This document shows positions 1 to 5,967 of a stretch of DNA of 11,240 bases, piece after piece. The position numbers and the translations under genes were made by a program. How positions within the stretch are numbered: the first letter of the stretch is position 1; every line of letters begins with the position of its first letter. The notes below the pieces were generated by a model. That model was given only the letters and a program-made list of their open reading frames with translations, was not told the origin of the DNA and made no database searches. The stretch lies in contig JAFTXB010000054.1 in assembly GCA_017461825.1 (NCBI GenBank), positions 1 through 11,240 of the forward strand, given 5' to 3'. This DNA comes from Clostridia bacterium (lineage in GTDB: Bacteria > Bacillota > Clostridia > Oscillospirales > CAG-272).

Positions 1-190
1 CTGTTACATATACCGGAACGTGCTTTTTGCCGTCATGAACAGCGATGGTATGCCCGACAAATTCCGGGAATATGGTAGAAGAACGTGACCAAGTTTTGAG
101 GACCTTCTTTTCGTTCTTCGCATTCATTGCGCAGATACGGTCAAAGAGCTTTGCTTCGACAAAAGGTGCTTTTTTAAGGCTTCTGCTCAT
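1..190 (-). CDS. rpsS: 30S ribosomal protein S19 (3' end outside window)
   Basis: The product is the N-terminal part of ribosomal protein S19, which sits in the head of the small subunit with S13 and contacts 16S rRNA. About 63 codons are visible, opening MSRSLKKAPFVEAKL and continuing through KTWSRSSTIFPEF and GHTIAVHDGKKHVPV, the conserved S19 core. The start is ATG at 188-190, preceded by AAGGAGGG (199-206), which overlaps the TAA stop of rplB, so translation is probably coupled to rplB. It lies sixth in the visible S10 operon, its usual place after rplB. The reading frame runs off the left edge, so the last roughly 30 residues are missing from the window, not from the gene. The identification is secure. 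Confidence 0.97.
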   Translation of the reverse strand, partial: MSRSLKKAPFVEAKLFDRICAMNAKNEKKVLKTWSRSSTIFPEFVGHTIAVHDGKKHVPVYVT

Positions 191-204
191 TTTATATTCC
201 CTCC

Positions 205-1038
205 TTATTTCGCATTTCTACGCTTAACGATGAACTTATCGGTGCGTGCTTTCTTGTTTCTGGTCTTATAACCCAGAGCAGGCTTGCCCCAAGGGGTAAC
301 CGGGCCGGGATGACCGATGGGAGAACGTCCCTCACCACCACCGTGGGGGTGATCGCAGGGGTTCATGACCGAACCGCGAACAGTAGGACGGATGCCCTTG
401 TGTCTGGTCTTACCTGCTTTACCAACCTTTACGGTGTCGTGCTCAATGTTACCAACCTGACCGATGGTAGCCTTGCAATCCACGCGGATCCAACGGACCT
501 CGCCGGAAGGAAGTCTTACCTGTGCCATGCCGTTGGGCTCCTTGGAAATGAGCTGTGCCATAGCACCTGCGGAACGAACGAGCTGTGCGCCCTTTCCGGG
601 GTAGATCTCGATGTTGTTGATAACGGTACCAACAGGAATGTTGGCGATCGGCAGAGTGTTGCCTGGCTTGATATCAGCGTCGGAGCCGGAGTAAACAACG
701 TCACCCGCGGTCAGTCCCTCGGGAGCGATGATATAGCTCTTGGTTCCCTCGGTATCCTGCAGCAATGCGATATACGCGGTTCTGTTGGGGTCGTACTCGA
801 TACCAACAACGGTATTTGCATTGGTGTTCTGACGCTTGAAGTCAATAATTCTATACTTAATCTTATTTCCGCCGCCTCTGTGACGAACGGTGATGCGACC
901 GTAGCTGTTACGGCCGGCGTGCTTTTTCTTTGTAACGATCAGGCTCTTTTCGGGAGTGAACTTTGTGATCTCCTCGAAAGAAGGAACGGACATGTTTCTT
1001 CTGGCCGGTGTCGTCGGTTTATACTTAACTGTAGGCAT
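205..1038 (-). CDS. rplB: 50S ribosomal protein L2
   Basis: Ribosomal protein L2 is a primary 23S rRNA binding protein needed for subunit association and located near the peptidyl transferase centre. The product is 277 residues, the usual bacterial length. The N-terminal OB-like domain includes GRITVRHRGGGNK (about 47-59) and EYDPNRTAYIALL (81-93). The SH3-like domain includes the PGKGAQLVRSAG segment (148-158) and the C-terminal signature HPHGGGEGRSPIG (230-242) followed by PVTPWGKPALGYKTR, which holds the conserved histidine region. The ATG at 1036-1038 follows a GGAGG-type site about 1047-1052. It lies 18 bp after rplW in the S10 operon and its stop overlaps the rpsS ribosome binding site. 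Nothing is atypical. Confidence 0.98.
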   Translation of the reverse strand: MPTVKYKPTTPARRNMSVPSFEEITKFTPEKSLIVTKKKHAGRNSYGRITVRHRGGGNKIKYRIIDFKRQNTNANTVVGIEYDPNRTAYIALLQDTEGTKSYIIAPEGLTAGDVVYSGSDADIKPGNTLPIANIPVGTVINNIEIYPGKGAQLVRSAGAMAQLISKEPNGMAQVRLPSGEVRWIRVDCKATIGQVGNIEHDTVKVGKAGKTRHKGIRPTVRGSVMNPCDHPHGGGEGRSPIGHPGPVTPWGKPALGYKTRNKKARTDKFIVKRRNAK

Positions 1039-1056
1039 TCTCTAAACCTCCTACTC

Positions 1057-1362
1057 TTAGTTAAGGCCTTCGAAGAACTCGATCTCGCCGGAATCGGCGG
1101 TCAGAGTAACGAGCGCCTTTTTCCATTCGGACGTGTAACCGAAGTGTACACCGAGTCTCTTGGGCTTCTTCTTCATGTTGATGGTGCGCACGCATGCGAC
1201 CTTGACCTTGCTGGACTTGAACACTTCCTCAACAGCCTTTGCGATCTCGGGCTTGGTAGCGTCCTTCTGTACTTCGAAAACGTAGGTTTTGGAAGCCATC
1301 AGATCCATTGCAGCCTCGGTAATAACCGGTCTGATGATAATATCGTGAGCAGATTTCATCAC
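1057..1362 (-). CDS. rplW: 50S ribosomal protein L23
   Basis: L23 binds domain III of 23S rRNA and forms part of the polypeptide exit tunnel rim, the docking site for trigger factor and SRP. The product is 100-101 residues, normal for the family, with HDIIIRPVITEAA near the N-terminus, KTYVFEVQKDATKPEIAKAVE (helix and strand, about 25-45) and the basic loop INMKKKPKRLG. Two starts are adjacent and in frame: GTG at 1360-1362, which overlaps the rplD TGA stop, and ATG at 1357-1359. A single AGGAGG (about 1370-1375) serves both. It lies 7 nt from the GTG and 10 nt from the ATG, so the GTG is slightly favoured and the products differ by one methionine. The overlap implies coupling to rplD. Confidence 0.97.
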   Translation of the reverse strand: MMKSAHDIIIRPVITEAAMDLMASKTYVFEVQKDATKPEIAKAVEEVFKSSKVKVACVRTINMKKKPKRLGVHFGYTSEWKKALVTLTADSGEIEFFEGLN

Positions 1363-2075
1363 GCGTACACCTCCTCAAGCTTCTTAACCGCGTCAACGGT
1401 CATAACCAGCTTCTCTGCGTTCAGAATGTCGTAAACATTCAGAGTGCTGAACTGCGTGGTCTTTGCTGCGGGAATGTTGTTGCAGCTCTTGATCACAGCG
1501 GTATCAACAGTGTCCAGAACGACCAGAGCACTCTGCGCCTTTACAGCCTCGCGGGTTGCGGTACCGTATACAGGCTTGCCGTCCTCAACGGAAACGGTCT
1601 TGTAATTCTTGGTGTAGGTCTTTTCAAAACCGAAGGTCTTGAACATACCTGCCATCGTCTTGGTGGAGGGCTTGTCACCTTCCAGTGTGATCTTATCGAC
1701 CACTACCAGGTTGCCGTTTGCAACCTTATCAGACAGCGCGCTGAACAGTGCAACGCGGCGAGTCTTCTTGTTCATTCCCAGACGGTAATCTCTGGGCTTC
1801 GGGCCAAGTGCCACACCACCGTGTGTCCACTGAGGAGCACGGGTGGAACCCTGACGGGCGCGGCCGGTACCCTTCTGTCTCCAGGGCTTCTTGCCGCCGC
1901 CGGAAACCTCGGTGCGAGTCAGAGTGGACTGTGTGCCCTGTCTCTGATTCATCAGATACGCTCTTACTGCGGCATGGAGGACTGCGCCATTCACGTCCGC
2001 ACCGAACAGTTTATCGTTCAGTGTGAGCTCGCCGACTTCTTTGCCGGACATATTTACGATTTTTACGATTGGCAT
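1359..2075 (-). CDS. rplD: 50S ribosomal protein L4, with an internal insertion
   Basis: L4 binds 23S rRNA domain I and sends a long loop into the exit tunnel; in several bacteria it also represses its own operon. The product is 238 residues against about 205-210 in common relatives such as Bacillus. The tunnel loop is intact at about 58-85 (GGGKKPWRQKGTGRARQGS, then TRAPQWTHGG). The C-terminal Rossmann-like part is recognisable (ALVVLDTVD, STLNVYDILNAEKLVMT). The extra length maps to about residues 152-182, between MAGMFKTFGFEK and the ALVV strand, and contains TVSVEDGKPVYGTATREAV. The ATG at 2073-2075 has AAGGAGGA at 2084-2091. It lies 20 bp after rplC and its stop overlaps the rplW start by 3 nt. 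Confidence 0.97.
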   Translation of the reverse strand: MPIVKIVNMSGKEVGELTLNDKLFGADVNGAVLHAAVRAYLMNQRQGTQSTLTRTEVSGGGKKPWRQKGTGRARQGSTRAPQWTHGGVALGPKPRDYRLGMNKKTRRVALFSALSDKVANGNLVVVDKITLEGDKPSTKTMAGMFKTFGFEKTYTKNYKTVSVEDGKPVYGTATREAVKAQSALVVLDTVDTAVIKSCNNIPAAKTTQFSTLNVYDILNAEKLVMTVDAVKKLEEVYA

Positions 2076-2095
2076 TTTTTATTTCCTCCTTCCGA

Positions 2096-2722
2096 TTATG
2101 CTTTTACAGAATCGCGGATGAACACGATGCCGTCCTTAGCGCCGGGAACGGCACCCTTGATGGCAAGCAGGTTCTTCTCGCTATCGATCTTAACGACCTT
2201 CAAATTCTGAACAGTAACCTGTTCATTACCGTACTGACCTGCCATCTTCTTATTCTTGAAGATTCTGGCGGGGTCGATTACTCCCATGGATCCGGACTGA
2301 CGGTGGATCGGGCCGATACCGTGGGTCTTACCCAACATGTGCAGGTTCCATCTCTTGATCGCGCCGGTGTATCCGCGGCCCTTCGTCATACCTGTAACGT
2401 CGACCTTGTCGCCAGCGGCGAAGGTATCGACCGTGATGAAGTCGCCAACGTTTGCGGAGCAATCGTCAAGGCGGAATTCCTTGAGGTGCTTTTTCATGGG
2501 AACGTTTGCTGCGTCGAAGTGACCCTTTTCTGCTTTGGTCAGGTGCTTCTCCTTGACTTCTGCAAAGCCAAGCTGCAGCGCATTGTAGCCGTCTTTTTCA
2601 ACGGTCTTCTTCTGTGCAACTACGCACGGACCGGCTTCGATAATGGTAACGGGAATGACGTTTCCGACTTCGTCGAAGATCTGCGTCATACCGACTTTTC
2701 TACCGATAATAGCCTTTTTCAT
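2096..2722 (-). CDS. rplC: 50S ribosomal protein L3
   Basis: L3 is an early-assembly protein whose long extension reaches the peptidyl transferase centre. The 208-residue product starts MKKAIIGRKVGMTQIFDE, the standard L3 opening, and contains the family signature GMTKGRGYTGAIKRW (about 111-125), followed by KTHGIGPIHRQSGSMG in the loop near the catalytic centre and KKMAGQYGNEQVTVQNLKV. The ATG at 2720-2722 is preceded by GGAGGA (2731-2736). It is separated from rpsJ by 140 bp, far more than the other gaps in this operon, and that spacer can fold into small hairpins (see separate entry). Length and sequence are ordinary for Firmicutes. Confidence 0.98.
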   Translation of the reverse strand: MKKAIIGRKVGMTQIFDEVGNVIPVTIIEAGPCVVAQKKTVEKDGYNALQLGFAEVKEKHLTKAEKGHFDAANVPMKKHLKEFRLDDCSANVGDFITVDTFAAGDKVDVTGMTKGRGYTGAIKRWNLHMLGKTHGIGPIHRQSGSMGVIDPARIFKNKKMAGQYGNEQVTVQNLKVVKIDSEKNLLAIKGAVPGAKDGIVFIRDSVKA

Positions 2723-2797
2723 TTTGTTTTTCCTCCTGTAAATTATTGGTTGACGCGCAGGGCGCCAACATGACTTACAAAGTTACCGATCATTTTC

Positions 2798-2826
2798 GAC
2801 CTTTCGGTCAACAACTCGGCTGTTGT
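2798..2826 (-). promoter_or_regulatory. Two small hairpins in the rpsJ-rplC spacer
   Basis: In the 140-bp gap between rpsJ and rplC the minus-strand transcript can form ACAAC-AGCCGA-GTTGT (2811-2826), then immediately GACC-GAAA-GGTC (2798-2809), the latter with a GNRA-type loop. There is no U-tract, so neither is a terminator. They could stabilise the mRNA, mark a processing site, or bind a ribosomal protein. The pairing is visible but the function is a guess. Confidence 0.35.
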
Positions 2827-2862
2827 CTTTGTTTTTGGTGTTTTCCTTCGAAGTGCTTGATA

Positions 2863-3174
2863 TCAGATTTTAACCTCGATCTCAACACCGGCGGGAAGCT
2901 CAACACTCATCAGTGCATCCACAACCTTTTGGGACGGCTTGATGATGTCGATCAATCTCTTGTGCGTGCGATACTCGAACTGCTCGCGGCTATCCTTGTA
3001 CTTGTGAACTGCGCGGAGGATCGTGATGATCTCCTTCTCAGTCGGCAGCGGGATAGGACCGGAAACCTCGGCACCGTTTCTGGTTGCAACCTCAACGATC
3101 TTCTTCGCTGCGGTGTCAATCAGAACGTGATCGTAGCTCTTGAGTCTGACTCTGATCTTCTCTTTGATTGCCAT
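2863..3174 (-). CDS. rpsJ: 30S ribosomal protein S10 (NusE)
   Basis: S10 is a small-subunit head protein and, as NusE, a transcription antitermination partner of NusB and NusG. The product is 103 residues, the same length as in E. coli. It begins MAIKEKIRVRLKSYDH and contains TAAKKIVEVATRNGAEVSGP, IPLPTEKEIITILR, the YKDSREQFEYRTHKRLIDI segment that covers the S10 signature, and the PAGVEIEVKI end. The start is ATG at 3172-3174 with AAGGAGG at 3182-3189; an open frame extends further upstream but it has no homology there and would skip this strong site. It is the first gene of the S10 operon, behind a leader of about 350 nt. Confidence 0.98.
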   Translation of the reverse strand: MAIKEKIRVRLKSYDHVLIDTAAKKIVEVATRNGAEVSGPIPLPTEKEIITILRAVHKYKDSREQFEYRTHKRLIDIIKPSQKVVDALMSVELPAGVEIEVKI

Positions 3175-3537
3175 TGTATTTGCCTCCTTATCAAGATTTC
3201 GCTTGTCTGCGGCGCGCTTATATAATAAAAGGTACGAACTCGTCCGCAGGCCGCGTTTTTGCAAGGCAGGCATTCCCTACAACACCGCTCCGTGCGTTTC
3301 TTCGCATCCCCGAAAAAACACGGATTTTGTTCCACACAGATCCGACAGGATCCATTCGGAACAAAGTCCGGGGTTTTTGGAGAAGCGTAGCCACGCGGTG
3401 GCTCCGACGTACGTTTGCGTCGTTTTGTGCTTCGGCAAACACCTTTCGCCCGGTTCAACGGACATACTCCACGAAAATTCCCTGCTTTGGCGTCCCATTG
3501 CAGCAACCTTTCGCTTCATCGCATATCAAGCTTTTAT
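3175..3537 (-). promoter_or_regulatory. Long 5' leader of the S10 operon
   Basis: From the predicted start point near 3531 to the rpsJ start the transcript carries about 350 untranslated nucleotides with no credible gene. It holds several inverted repeats: a stem CGACG/CGTCG around 3404-3421, AGCCAC-CGC-GTGGCT at 3389-3403, and a terminator-like hairpin at 3313-3370 (separate entry). Several open frames cross this stretch on both strands, but they follow the repeats and have no start signals or family resemblance. A long structured leader suits feedback control of an S10 operon; which ligand or protein acts here cannot be seen. Confidence 0.6.
3313..3378 (-). terminator. Attenuator-like hairpin in the S10 leader
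   Basis: On the minus strand, GGACTTTGTTCC (complement of 3358-3369) pairs with GGAACAAAATCC (complement of 3322-3333) with one mismatch, and one more C-G pair (3321/3370) closes the base. An inner stem GGATCC/GGATCT (3338-3353) has a TGTC loop. Two nucleotides after the base come six U residues (complement of 3313-3318), the form of an intrinsic terminator. It lies about 140 nt upstream of rpsJ, inside its own leader, so it would work as an attenuator. The plus strand also has five T after the stem (3374-3378), so it could stop transcription from either side. Confidence 0.6.
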
Positions 3538-3566
3538 ATTATAACAGATAATCCTCAAAATTGCAA
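3538..3566 (-). promoter_or_regulatory. Promoter of the S10 operon
   Basis: The minus strand reads TTGCAA (complement of 3561-3566), a 17-bp spacer, then a perfect TATAAT (complement of 3538-3543). This is a good housekeeping sigma promoter, with four of six -35 bases and all -10 bases matching. Transcription would start near 3531 and run into rpsJ. No other promoter of similar quality lies between it and rpsJ. Confidence 0.75.
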
Positions 3567-3958
3567 CAGTTTTTTTGTATCGGATTTGTAGAACTTACAA
3601 CATTTACAAGCTTTTTAATAGTGCAATTCAAACAAAAAAGTTGCAAAAATCACAAAATTAAGCAATGTAATATGGTTGGCACAATAAAAAAAGCCATTTC
3701 TTTTAACAAATCTACCAAATCCCAAGCACACGCATCCGTGTGTATCTTTTGCTTGAATATCACATGCTCTATCTCAACCCCGATCCCATATATTAACATT
3801 AAATGTTAATTCTATTACTTCATACTCTCAAATCTTTTTTGATAACTTTAGAAACAGAAACAGTTTATTCACATTTATGTTATATAATAATAAGAGAGCT
3901 TTTGCTCCCCGTCGTTTTTACGATAGGGCAATCTTTTTATATAAGGAAATAAAAAAAT
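3567..3958. other. AT-rich divergent intergenic region
   Basis: This gap of about 390 bp between the S10 promoter and the first plus-strand gene is much richer in A+T than its surroundings. An 82-codon open frame at 3561-3809 has no ribosome binding site, biased composition and no recognisable family, so I do not call it a gene. The gap holds a CACACG-CATC-CGTGTG hairpin (3727-3742) followed by a short T-rich stretch, the palindrome at 3792-3810, and a -10-like TATAAT at 3883-3888 without a convincing -35. A small GAGC-TTTT-GCTC hairpin at 3896-3907 would lie in the 5' leader of the next gene. Confidence 0.6.
3792..3810. promoter_or_regulatory. Palindromic operator-like site
   Basis: ATTAACAT-TAA-ATGTTAAT is a perfect inverted repeat with 8-bp arms and a 3-bp centre. 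It lies about 70 bp upstream of the best -10 candidate (3883-3888) for the gene at 3959. The same ATGTTAA and TTAACAT half-sites flank the region just upstream of the response regulator gene at 6965. It has the size and symmetry of a dimeric transcription factor site. The candidates are the HTH protein encoded at 4771 and the response regulator; neither assignment can be made from sequence. Confidence 0.45.
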
Positions 3959-4774
3959 ATGGATAAAAACCGCGCTTCAAAAGCATTGCGAATCGCAAGC
4001 ATCCTTTGCGCCGTCACAGCCGCTATTATAGAGGTAGTTTCGGTTCTCGTTTATTATGACGGAACGTCGAACTATTTCAAATCGCAATCACTCTTGCCCA
4101 CTATTGCAGTCATACTTGCCCTCTTAGGAACCGCCATCGGGATCGTATCAGCCATCACGATCAATCGCGAGTTTCAGGTAGCTACAATCTTTTCCGATAA
4201 GAATAGTCCCTCCCCCGCCACGATCGGCTTTCTTACAGCTTCGATTTTTACAATGATCTACTGTTCAAGGACAATTCAACCTGCGATAGGAGTTCTTTCC
4301 GCCATCCTTCTGCTCTGCGGAGCAATTTACTGTATTCTTACAAGTATTCCCGCGCTTCGCGCAAAAAAGAACCTTGCGGTTCTCTTTGGAATTCTTGCTA
4401 TACTCGGCACGATCCTACTTAACGCATACTATTATTTTGACGTTTCACTTGAGATGAACGCCCCCTTCAAGCTGACTACGCAAATGGGATTGCTTTGTGC
4501 TACGGTCTACCTCACCGGCGAGATTCGTTTTCTGCTCGGAACGCAAAAGCCAAAGTTCTTTTTAGGACTTTGCACCATGCTGGTTTCCATCGGCTCACTC
4601 TGTTCCCTCTCACTTCTCGTTGCATTCTTCCTTGACAAGACCGACCGAGGCGATTATGTCACAGGCGCGCTCTTGGTCTTCTGTATGATACTCTCCGCCC
4701 TACTCCGTATGCGCAATCTACTTGCTCCCACTGTACCCGACAACACCGAAGAGACTGCCGAGGTAGAGGAATGA
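3959..4774 (+). CDS. Eight-helix membrane protein of unknown function
   Basis: I do not recognise this family. The 271-residue product is almost entirely hydrophobic helices, at about 12-32, 45-68, 86-104, 108-128, 138-159, 171-192, 200-225 and 232-250, with a short acidic tail ending DNTEETAEVEE. There is no cleavable signal peptide; the first helix follows a basic start (MDKNRASKALR), and basic residues between helices (PALRAKK at 131-137) suggest a cytoplasmic N-terminus. No transporter signature or charged catalytic cluster stands out. The ATG at 3959 has a modest AAGGAA site at 3943-3948. Its stop overlaps the start of the HTH regulator in an ATGA arrangement, so the two are coupled and probably act together, perhaps as a regulated envelope protein. 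Confidence 0.85.
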   Translation: MDKNRASKALRIASILCAVTAAIIEVVSVLVYYDGTSNYFKSQSLLPTIAVILALLGTAIGIVSAITINREFQVATIFSDKNSPSPATIGFLTASIFTMIYCSRTIQPAIGVLSAILLLCGAIYCILTSIPALRAKKNLAVLFGILAILGTILLNAYYYFDVSLEMNAPFKLTTQMGLLCATVYLTGEIRFLLGTQKPKFFLGLCTMLVSIGSLCSLSLLVAFFLDKTDRGDYVTGALLVFCMILSALLRMRNLLAPTVPDNTEETAEVEE

Positions 4775-5319
4775 ACGCACACACCCGTATACAATGGCTT
4801 CATAAAAAAATGACTGTAAACAGTTACCCAAACGCCCAGCGACTTGCCGAGCGTTTTGGGATTTCGCATAGACAAGCACAGCGCGACCTTGACTATCTGC
4901 GGCGCGAGCTGGGAGCACCCGTGGAATACGACAACAGTCGAAAAGGCTTTTATTATACCGAGCCTTTTTCTCTGCCTGTACTTTTTTCGTCCGATAACGA
5001 CGAATTCTATATGCCCGAGATATTTAATGCTAAACGTCACGAGCTCGCCGCTGAGGAATCGATTATCCAAATGCAAATTCCTTACTCGGCAACAGTCGAG
5101 ATCAAAAACAAGCTAACCGCATTGGAACTCAGCAATTACATCGTTGCAAAGCAATCGCGCGATTGCTACGCCTGCGAGTTTCACAGCATTGAACGTTTCA
5201 TCGGCTTACTCCTCTCGCTTGATGCGGATTTCCGTCTTGTCGAACCGGAATGGCTGAGAGAACGTTTGGTACGCACCGCTCGCCGCGTGCTTGGGAACAA
5301 CGCTGATATTGAAGAATAA
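4771..5319 (+). CDS. Short transcription regulator with DeoR-type HTH and WYL-like C-terminus
   Basis: The 182-residue product starts with a winged helix-turn-helix: NAQRLAERFGISHRQAQRDL (21-40), then DYLRRELGAPVEYDNSRKGFYY, the pattern of HTH_11/DeoR-type domains in WYL regulators. The C-terminal 105-175 (ATVEIKN, then IERFIGLLLSLDADFRLVEP and EWLRERLVRTARRVL) resembles the WCX extension of WYL proteins. The full family usually exceeds 300 residues with a central WYL domain. Here the middle (about 65-104) is too short and no WYL triplet is visible, so this is a compact or shortened form. The ATG at 4771 overlaps the TGA of the membrane protein gene. It probably binds DNA in the cytoplasm and may regulate this pair; the ligand is unknown. 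Confidence 0.75.
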   Translation: MNAHTRIQWLHKKMTVNSYPNAQRLAERFGISHRQAQRDLDYLRRELGAPVEYDNSRKGFYYTEPFSLPVLFSSDNDEFYMPEIFNAKRHELAAEESIIQMQIPYSATVEIKNKLTALELSNYIVAKQSRDCYACEFHSIERFIGLLLSLDADFRLVEPEWLRERLVRTARRVLGNNADIEE

Positions 5320-5333
5320 TATTGAAAGTTTTG

Positions 5334-5408
5334 TGGGGAGGACCTTTTGAAAAAGATCCTCCCCAGTTTGTTGATAAAAGAGTCCAAGACGTAAGTTTTG
5401 GGCTCTTT
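5334..5408 (+). repeat. Pair of long perfect or near-perfect hairpins
   Basis: Two strong inverted repeats stand side by side. The first (5334-5365) pairs TGGGGAGGA with TCCTCCCCA and continues with four inner pairs after one mismatch. The second (5377-5408) pairs AAAGAGTCCAAGAC with GTTTTGGGCTCTTT, 14 pairs including two G-U in the plus-strand RNA, closed by a GTAA tetraloop. Neither is followed by a proper T-run. They lie after the HTH gene and before a real terminator. They could act as 3' mRNA stabilisers, be part of an unknown RNA, or be a copy of a dispersed palindromic repeat. Confidence 0.55.
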
Positions 5409-5424
5409 GTAAATAATTCAGAGA

Positions 5425-5454
5425 ATAGGTGTAAAAGCCTATCTTTTTTTTTTT
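5425..5454 (+). terminator. Intrinsic terminator
   Basis: ATAGG (5425-5429) pairs with CCTAT (5438-5442) around an 8-nt loop, followed after one base by eleven T residues (5444-5454). It ends the operon of the membrane protein and HTH regulator. The short stem is offset by the long T-run. Confidence 0.75.
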
Positions 5455-5512
5455 GCATTTTTTCTCTTTAACAAAAAACAAACATTTTACAAAACATTCA
5501 AAAACAAACGGC

Positions 5513-5521
5513 TGGTATAAT
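5513..5521 (+). promoter_or_regulatory. Extended -10 promoter
   Basis: TGGTATAAT is a perfect extended -10 element (TG at 5513-5514, TATAAT at 5516-5521). The -35 position (about 5493-5498, AACATT) is poor, which extended -10 promoters tolerate. It lies about 55 bp before the gene at 5576 and just after the terminator of the preceding operon, so it very likely starts the next transcript. Confidence 0.6.
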
Positions 5522-5575
5522 ACAGACACAAAATCAGAAAATGAGATTACAATTTTGTTAAGGAGAAATATCATT

Positions 5576-5941
5576 ATGAACAAAAACGATCAGCAATTTA
5601 TGGCACAGAAAATACGCACGCAGTACATGGAAAAGACTCCCTCCGAGCTTGACACGCTCCGTGAGCTTGATGCCAAGGTCAAGCGTCCCGCCAACGTATT
5701 CGCCTACACCTTCGGAAGCATTTCCGCCCTTGTTATGGGGGCTGGCATGAGCCTTGTGATGACCGATATCGGTGCAGCCATCGGAATTACAAGCGCCTTG
5801 ATTCCCGGAATTGCAATCGGCATTGTAGGGCTTGGTATGGCGCTTCTCACCTATCCGATGTATAAAGGAATTCTGAATTCACGCAAGAAGAAGTACGGCG
5901 CTGAAATCCTCACGCTCAGTGACAAAATTATGAATAAGTAA
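5576..5941 (+). CDS. Small two-helix membrane protein, paralogue of the gene at 9591
   Basis: The 121-residue product has a charged N-terminal half-helix (QYMEKTPSELDTLRELDAKV, 17-36), two hydrophobic helices at about 41-63 and 73-95, and a basic plus acidic tail (NSRKKKYGAEILTLSDKIM). The central motif GAGMSLVMTDIG lies at the end of helix 1. The protein at 9591-10004 has the same layout and shared positions (LRxLDAxV, GxGMSLxxTD, YPxY, EIxxLxDxxM), so the two are homologous. I recall similar clostridial proteins carrying enzyme-like names in databases, but nothing here suggests catalysis. The ATG at 5576 has AGGAG at 5561-5565. It is followed 26 bp later by the coiled-coil gene. Its function is unknown; a membrane accessory of the adjoining transporter or sensor is a guess. 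Confidence 0.85.
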   Translation: MNKNDQQFMAQKIRTQYMEKTPSELDTLRELDAKVKRPANVFAYTFGSISALVMGAGMSLVMTDIGAAIGITSALIPGIAIGIVGLGMALLTYPMYKGILNSRKKKYGAEILTLSDKIMNK

Positions 5942-5967
5942 TAAAAATAAAAAGGAGATAAATTATT

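Noticed and set aside
310..1434. Long plus-strand open frame (374 codons) across rplB and rplW
   Set aside because: It is antisense to clear ribosomal protein genes, has no ribosome binding site, and its open length follows from the biased codon use of those genes.
2069..2773. Plus-strand open frame of 234 codons over rplC
   Set aside because: Antisense shadow of the L3 gene with no family resemblance or start signal.
3120..3551. Overlapping open frames on both strands in the S10 leader
   Set aside because: They coincide with inverted repeats in the leader, lack ribosome binding sites and read as arginine- and cysteine-rich chance sequence.
3561..3809. 82-codon open frame in the AT-rich gap
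   Set aside because: No ribosome binding site, skewed composition, and it overlaps the S10 -35 region and the palindrome at 3792-3810.
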